Of a stretch of DNA of 64,000 nt, positions 58,528 through 64,000 are shown piece after piece. Location: the NCBI GenBank assembly GCA_947652605.1, contig OX393578.1, positions 41,049,470 through 41,113,469 on the forward strand, in the 5' to 3' direction. Made by a program: the position numbers and the translations under genes. Position 1 is the first letter of the stretch. Each line of letters begins with the position of its first letter. The notes under the pieces are model-generated. The model was not told the origin of the DNA, made no database searches, and saw only the letters and a list, made by a program, of their open reading frames with translations. The DNA comes from Elmis aenea (Eukaryota > Arthropoda > Insecta > Coleoptera > Elmidae).

Positions 58528-58639
58528 GCAACCACAGTTGTCTTGAAATTATGCCCAACTTTGCTAATGTAACTGACCATATAACTGTTATAATAACAAA
58601 GTTACCCACACAACACATGCATATTATTGTCACCCTGTA

Positions 58640-59131
58640 TGTAATTGCAACTTATCTTCTTAATAACATAGAAGTATAGCAACCAAAGAGAAAAGTGCAA
58701 ATAAGCATAGAGAACAACAGAAAAATGTGGCAAAATTCAGCAATTTTGGAACGTCTTAGTAACCAGATTTTGTATTGTGGTGCACCTTGTCCTGTTTCAA
58801 TGAGAACTTCATCCTCAGGATGTTTGCAAACAAGTGCTGTCAAAAGTTTAAAACAATACCCAACAGTTAGTTGAAAGTTCTAGCAAATAATCTATTGGAG
58901 TAATGCTTTTATTGTTTCAAAGTGCGATGACCATAGTTTTTTTGTGTAAAATGTAAAGTGTAAAGTTTGCGAAGCTTTGAAACATCGTTTGACGTTGAAT
59001 TTAAAAAAAAAACTTTATTTCATATGATATTTTATACACAGCACTAAAGAGATGGGACACTAAAAAGATCTTGTAAACGGTGAAAGATACAAGGTAGTTT
59101 AAATTAGACAAAATGACCCACAAAATTTATC
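58640..59131. other. No recognisable feature
   Basis: AT-rich DNA. The 63-codon minus frame at 58652-58843 ends in a hydrophobic stretch but shows no conserved motif. It is not called. Confidence 0.3.
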
Positions 59132-59134
59132 TTA

Positions 59135-59722
59135 AGTGGGGTACACACGTACAAGTATATTGCACAAAATACTTGTGTCACGTCAATATTGTGCAATATA
59201 TTGTGCTATTTTCAAAAATATTGCGTAATAATACTGTGCTAATTGCACAATAACTTAAATTTGTGTTTGATTTCGGACGTATTGTACAATATCTGCAGTT
59301 CATTTGTAGGATGCACATGGTAAACTTCTCATAACTGTATTTTGTTTTTGGATTTGAGGGGAAATTTCTTTAACAGTACGTCAAAGATGGCTTCATCCAT
59401 CCTTAGGTTCTTGTAGTCGCATACTTGGAGTTCCTTTAACAATTTCATATCGAAAAATATCTCCCTTTTTAAATACCACTCTATTATCTATAATCATCTA
59501 TTTATTCTCTTCTTTTTCATCAGTAACGCTTTTCCAAGCGAAATGTATATTAAAGCTTTCTTTTTTTCCCCATCGTTTTCACAAACAAAGCAGCCACACT
59601 ACACTTGTACAATATCAAAATTAAAACATTGAGCGTGTGTATGCATTAATCGCACAAACAGTATTGCGCCATATATTGTACAATACATATTGCACAATAT
59701 ACTTGTTCGTGTGTACCCCGCT
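59135..59722. mobile_element. Harbinger-like MITE
   Basis: The left end AGTGGGGTACACACGTACAA and the right end in reverse complement AGCGGGGTACACACGAACAA are followed on both sides by AGTATATTG. The flanks TTA (59132-59134) and TTA (59723-59725) form a 3-bp duplication, the TWA type of PIF/Harbinger. The subterminal parts repeat ATATTGCACAATA in both orientations. It is 588 bp and non-coding. Confidence 0.72.
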
Positions 59723-59725
59723 TTA

Positions 59726-62337
59726 CAATTAGTAACGCTCGCGATTGTCAAGTACTTTTAGCGTTTCCCATGTGCGTTTTTCTCAGAATCAAATAAAATT
59801 GATATACATCTTGCCATAACATCTTTAAAACTTCTGTAAGCGCGTTGAAAATTTGCCTACCGTTAACCCGTATCTGTCGACATATGCAAAAAGGAACGAC
59901 ATATGTCCATAAATTATAGCGCTTAAGGATTTGACCTTTTTTATTTAGGTGAGGTTATTGATGTCTTTTCTAAGCCACAGTTAGAAGTTAAGTCGTATTA
60001 TTTTTTTACAAACCTTGCAGTTCAGCTTAAATTATTGTTATATACCTACTTTTATATTCTAACTATCTATTTTATTTCTAAAATTCGCCACCCAGTCGCT
60101 AACATTTCTTAATATTACAATCTAATTATTAAAACAATTTTATTCTTCTGTTTTATGCTGTGCATAAAAACAACATTGTATCCGTTTTTTGCATTTTTTT
60201 TTTCTGTTATAAGGATCTTTCGTCTACTTTCCAGTTCATCATTAATCGACTGTCTATTCTGTTTGAAAAGTCGAATCCAACGATTTATAACGGTTTTCAA
60301 TTCTGCGAAGTCCCCATCTGCTGCTTTTAAGCGTTTGAATAATGTGCGTGCACTCATAGCCTCACGAATTTACGCACACAAATAGTAAGAAACTGCTCAG
60401 TGCACCTCAAAATTAGTCTTGTGAAAACTTTTAACTCGACACACCGCAGTGGTAAAACAATTTTAATTTTGTAAGATGTAGTATAGTTCCAGAAATCACA
60501 ATTAACCTAGAACTAAATGACTTGCATTTAGGCTTACTAGTCCAAGAAACAAAATGGCAGGAAAATTTAGCATTTTAAATTAATGTACCTACTAAATTGT
60601 AAAATGTAAAAGTAGAAATAAACAATAGCAACCCATAAATCTTTGTTTGTTTTTTATATTTAGTCAACAACAATAAAATGGATATTTTCTCACTTACTTT
60701 ATTCATGCGATGAAATTGCAACAATGTTTTCAAAGCGCTGTTTAGACATTTTAAACCCAAAATTAAACTGAATTCTTGGTTTAGTTTCGTTTAATATCTT
60801 TAGTTTAATTAGTTCCATGAACGAAAAACAACAACTAATTAAAATTTTGGCAAACACGACCTTGCAGATTCGATTTAAATAATGAATTGTTAAAAGTGTT
60901 GGCTGTCGATCGGAGATTAAGTATTCTGAGTTGAAAAATAGAACGGTAAGAACTATAATACAATCAACATCAACATAATTAAGTGGAACCTTAAACAAGG
61001 AACATACTATTAGCTCCATTCAAGCATATCCTTTCGATCCAATCAAATTAGAACTTCGTGTCAAAATTACTTTTAAAGTTCGTCTTTTTACTCTCTGTCT
61101 TATTTTTTTTTTAACATGAACGTGTAATTAATTTCAGTGTATATACAATTACATGAACGGAAAAAATAATTATTACCTACATCGTGTGAATTAATATTTC
61201 AACCAGTATTATTAAAATTAATACTTTCCCGATATATTTATCTTTAAGTATGTTGATAAACAGCAGTCGGTCGCGTCTGATTTATGTCTAAGGATAGGGC
61301 AAGTATAAAAGTTTGCGCACCACTGGTATAAAGAAACAATCAAAAACGAAGAAACACGAACGCAGGCCATTGTTTTGCGTTATTTACTGTAAATAGCAGC
61401 AACAATGACTTTTATTGTCGTATTTTTACAGTAAACACGTGGGAGTTTTGTGTTATAAATACTAATCAGTTCCCGAAGTAACTACACACTGGGGGTACGA
61501 TTAGCTGAAAGGTGGCGAAAAAATTGTAACTAAGTCACGTCTTCGCGTTTAGATACCACAAGGGGTCATTATTATTCCAGAAATTACGCCGCTTGTTCAA
61601 CTTCCATTGTGCGAAAAAGATAAATCGTTAACAACCTCTATAAACACGACATTTCCAAGAAAAATTGTGCCGTTTTTCTTGAATAAAACGCCGTCTTATA
61701 AAACTAAACTCGTTGTTGTTGAATTTTACCATTGTAATAGTGTTTGAATTCAACGGTTTAAAGCTGGAATGTCCAAGATATTATCCGCACAAATGAACAG
61801 CGTAAAACACGCATGGTTTTAAATACACAAGAGATCCAAATCTTTGAAGAGAAAAAAAAACACAAAAACAAATGCAGACACGCAAAGAGCAATATCGTGT
61901 TGGACTGCATTTTAGCAGTTTGGTGATAAATTATTTATCAAATGGAATATTTTGAATATTTCGTAGAGCTTATACCAGAAAATTCCAGCTGCAGACTTAA
62001 ATATGCACGAAGTATCCAGCTATTATGCAACCGGATAGCCAAGAATTCCGCATTCCGGAACATGTTAGAGATACACAATAAAGGCAAAACATGTCTGAAT
62101 TGTTTAACAACAAAAATATCTCTGTACAATTTTGGAAACAAACTTAAAATCAAAATTTAAAAAAAAACTTAAAAAACTGATTGACGTGTAATGTAAGTTA
62201 GGTACTTTATTAATAGAACGAAAAAGAGTGAATTCTAAACAAAAATTACTCAATAGGAAGCAACACTAAATAATGAATTATGCGATTTTGGTTTATTACA
62301 ATTTTAAATAGCAAAGATGACACATGTTGTCTAAGAT
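59726..62337. other. No confirmed gene; weak coding and promoter-like hints
   Basis: This stretch is less repeat-rich than the rest. TATAAAAG at about 61305 and TATAAATA at about 61454 resemble TATA boxes, but no downstream gene can be defined. The frames at 60575-60760, 60699-61019 (minus) and 61942-62160 (plus, 72 codons) have no recognisable domain. The most protein-like frame (60115-60357, minus) is listed separately. Confidence 0.25.
60115..60357 (-). CDS. Possible small coding exon (weak)
   Basis: An 80-codon frame starts MSARTLFKRLKAADGDFAEL. It is rich in Lys, Arg, Glu and Asp with a regular amphipathic-helix pattern over the first 50 residues, unlike the Phe/Ile-rich chance frames elsewhere. 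The last 30 residues become low-complexity, which suggests that the real coding part ends at a splice site near residue 50 or is broken. The helical N-terminus loosely resembles the start of BEL/Pao gag proteins, but no flanking pol or LTR was seen. Function unknown. Confidence 0.22.
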   Translation of the reverse strand: MSARTLFKRLKAADGDFAELKTVINRWIRLFKQNRQSINDELESRRKILITEKKNAKNGYNVVFMHSIKQKNKIVLIIRL

Positions 62338-62530
62338 AGCGATGAGCAACCTGCGGTCCGTCGTCTGCATTCAAACTTGTCATTTTTTTAATTACGGCCC
62401 TCAGAGATTGTTAAATTAGCTAAATTGAAAATGTTTTCGTTTAAGACAATATTACGAATCTATGAATATTTTTTTTTAATCGTACGTAGTAAAGTAATGA
62501 ACTAGGTTTTTTATAATTGCGGCCCGTCCG
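62338..62530. repeat. hAT-derived fragment (GCAACCTGCGGYCCG)
   Basis: GATGAGCAACCTGCGGTCCG near 62340 and ATAATTGCGGCCCGTCCGG near 62513 resemble the degenerate sequence common near hAT-derived dispersed repeats in animals. No complete termini or duplication were identified. Confidence 0.35.
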
Positions 62531-62538
62531 GAATAGCC

Positions 62539-62705
62539 GCCCTTACACACAGACGCTTTCCTGCGCGTGCTCATTTACGCGTAGGTAAAACCGTACGAGT
62601 ATTCGCTAGCGATTAAAATTTGTTACAAAAATGCATGCACACTCTTTCGGGCAAAAAAGCGTGCAAACTGAGTAATGCACGCGAAGGAACGTAAGTGTAA
62701 AGCGG
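62539..62705. mobile_element. Possible GC-rich MITE
   Basis: The left CCGCCCTTACACACAGACGC and the reverse complement of the right end CCGCTTTACACTTACG pair, followed by CGCGTGC on both sides. No target duplication was found. The block is richer in CG than its surroundings. Confidence 0.45.
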
Positions 62706-63273
62706 AATCATGCACGCTTTTCTTAGCGAAACTGGATCCCGTGCAACACCTACAAGTTGCACACTTTTAGCTGCAGACGAGGTTTTGTTAATTTCTCTTT
62801 ACGTAAGAATTGGACGTTTAAAAGAGAAATATCGTACTAGCTGTGGTTTTTGCTGGTTTAAGTGAAGTGTTTAAAAAAAAAAGACGGAAACGAAGGTTTT
62901 GAGTCAAAAATACTGACAACGATTTGGTCACCAACCCTTGTTAAATTTATTGCTTGAAAATCATGCGGATGATTTTAAAATATATTTGCGAAGTATATAT
63001 TTCTTTAGTCCCACATCTGCTTCGTTGGCTTTCACGCTTTCACGGGATTTTTTAAAGGACCCCCTTAGACAACGAAATCCCAATTTGCGTCGGGAGAACC
63101 TTGTGCCTTGCAAAATTCTATTTTTGTATTCGTCGCTGTTCACTTTCCATAAACCTGAATTAGATTGATATAAAAAAATAGAATCTGTGATTAATCCTGT
63201 TGACCATAGGCGAATGTTGTGCTTTATATATTATTAATAATTTGTCATCTATGATATATTTCATTTTTAGTTA
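62706..63273. other. No recognisable feature
   Basis: AT-rich DNA. The 76-codon plus frame at 62938-63168 and its antisense 60-codon frame show no domain. Confidence 0.3.
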
Positions 63274-63279
63274 TAATGT

Positions 63280-63779
63280 TTAGGGCCATAACCCACTGGC
63301 GCGACCTGTCGCGCGCGACAGGTCGCGTTGAGTCGCGCGCGGCTACATTTTCTATGTATTTATATGGCGCAACGCCCACTGCCGCGACGCGACTCGCTTG
63401 CCGCGCGCGACAGGACTTTGAGTAACGATTCCGCCGCGACTCAATTGTTGCGCGCGACTTAAGATTACACGTTTTTATATGGAGCATACATAACCCACTG
63501 CAACTGCCAGTCGCGCGCGACTTGTCAACAAAACATCACGTCTCGGCATTGAACTGACGTTTTGATGTCAAAAATATTTCAACTTTAATGGCTCGGGCGT
63601 ATTCGGCAAAATTCGAGGGGTAACTCCGCCCTTTCAATGCCGAGACGTGATGTTGTGGTTCTGAAGTAGTTCTCCGCGAACGAAGCTAATTTTATTGTCG
63701 CGTATAACACTAGTCGCGCCCAAAAAAACGCGCGCGACCTGTGCGCGCGACAAGTCGCGCCAGTGGGTTATGACCCTAA
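63280..63779. mobile_element. GC-rich MITE with TCGCGCGCGA palindromes
   Basis: The left end TTAGGGCCATAACCCACTGG and the right end in reverse complement TTAGGGTCATAACCCACTGG differ at one base and both continue GCGCGAC. The flanks TAATGT (63274-63279 and 63780-63785) are identical over 6 bp; the exact duplication length is uncertain (6-8). The body repeats GTCGCGCGCGAC and CCCACTG motifs, with an inner inverted pair AACATCACGTCTCGGCATTGA/CAATGCCGAGACGTGATGTT. The minus frames at 63245-63487 and 63634-63828 are repeat translations. Bases 63786-64000 hold nothing recognisable. Confidence 0.75.
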
Positions 63780-64000
63780 TAATGTAAAAAAAATATTCAA
63801 AATGTTTATATGTTTGTTTTAGTGACACACATTGTATAAAATTGTTAAAGTGGGTTGTACTGTTTTCTAGTTTTCTAAGAATTGTTAGTTGGATAAAAAA
63901 AGCCTTTTAATCAATCATTTTACAAGGTCATTTGTTTCGTTTATTATCAATTTTTAACGGGTCTGTAATTGTCCTAGTTGAAATGGTTTTGTTTTCCAAG

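Larger units (their letters stand above)
55061..58637. mobile_element. CAGGGTG foldback element carrying a MITE and a LINE
   Basis: The ends are TA-CAGGGTGACAATAAACTACG on the left and ATATTATTGTCACCCTG-TA on the right. The arms continue through GGGTAGCTTTGTTATTATAA and its inverted counterpart TTATAATAACAAAGTTACCC, then GTTACATAGTC and GACCATATAACTG. The left arm is split by an hAT MITE (55125-55415), and the central part is filled by a Jockey-like LINE (55664-58527). Confidence 0.75.

Noticed and set aside
61300..61480. TATA-box promoter candidates
   Set aside because: TATAAAAG-type words are frequent by chance in AT-rich DNA and no downstream gene could be defined.
63281..63780. CpG-rich block as a promoter or regulatory island
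   Set aside because: Near-perfect terminal inverted repeats and identical flanks show a mobile element.
1..64000. tRNA or rRNA genes
   Set aside because: No cloverleaf with A and B boxes and no rRNA-like conserved stretch was noticed on reading; a covariance-model scan would be decisive.

Overview
The window looks like a gene-poor, AT-rich piece of an insect or other arthropod nuclear genome. It is either intergenic or a very large intron. The reasons are mariner-type, hAT and Jockey-like sequences, animal-type EnSpm elements with C2H2-finger proteins, 50-75 bp GT-AG introns, and dozens of short inverted-repeat elements with the arthropod-style CAGGGTG ends. No host gene, rRNA or tRNA could be recognised with confidence. 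The species or order cannot be fixed from the sequence alone.

Layout. 0.2-4.5 kb: CAGGGTG-type fragments, a mariner fragment, a small hAT MITE (3606-3768) inside a second degenerate Tc1/mariner-like stretch, and a degenerate hAT copy (4060-4492). 4.8-7.7 kb: a 1.1 kb hAT element (4825-5968) and a 0.4 kb hAT MITE (6388-6785), both with perfect 8-bp target duplications, then a 700-bp inverted repeat. 11-14.2 kb: an hAT element with another hAT-like element inside it, then an element whose arms are tandem 15-bp repeats. 17.4-18.6 kb: a broken hAT transposase. 20.0-22.1 kb: an EnSpm-like element with a decayed zinc-finger gene. 23-29.6 kb: mariner-derived, foldback, Helitron-like and hAT MITEs, and a LINE remnant split by a MITE. 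32-35.4 kb: two foldbacks, one of which is a palindrome of more than 800 bp. 40.1-42.6 kb: a foldback invaded by a second copy of the 1.1 kb hAT element and a GC-rich palindromic MITE. 50.8-51.6 kb: an hAT derivative with CCCGGG-palindrome ends. 52-58.6 kb: a foldback, a LINE remnant, and a second foldback that holds both a MITE and a 5'-truncated Jockey-like LINE. 59-64 kb: Harbinger-like and GC-rich MITEs.

The only well-preserved coding system is the 5.8 kb element at 44723-50539. It has 12-bp inverted ends (CCCAACTAGCAC) and GC-rich subterminal regions with a repeated ACTTTGAAGT motif. It carries two convergent spliced genes: a 700-residue transposase-like protein (3 exons, plus strand) and a 425-residue DUF4806-domain protein (4 exons, minus strand). 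All five introns have GT-AG ends and join without any stop or frame break, so the element looks young and possibly autonomous. The pairing suggests a catalytic protein plus an accessory DNA-binding or regulatory partner, but the partner's role is inference.

Exon joins, target duplications and inverted repeats were worked out by eye from the sequence. Family names rest on remembered motif patterns and have not been tested by database search.
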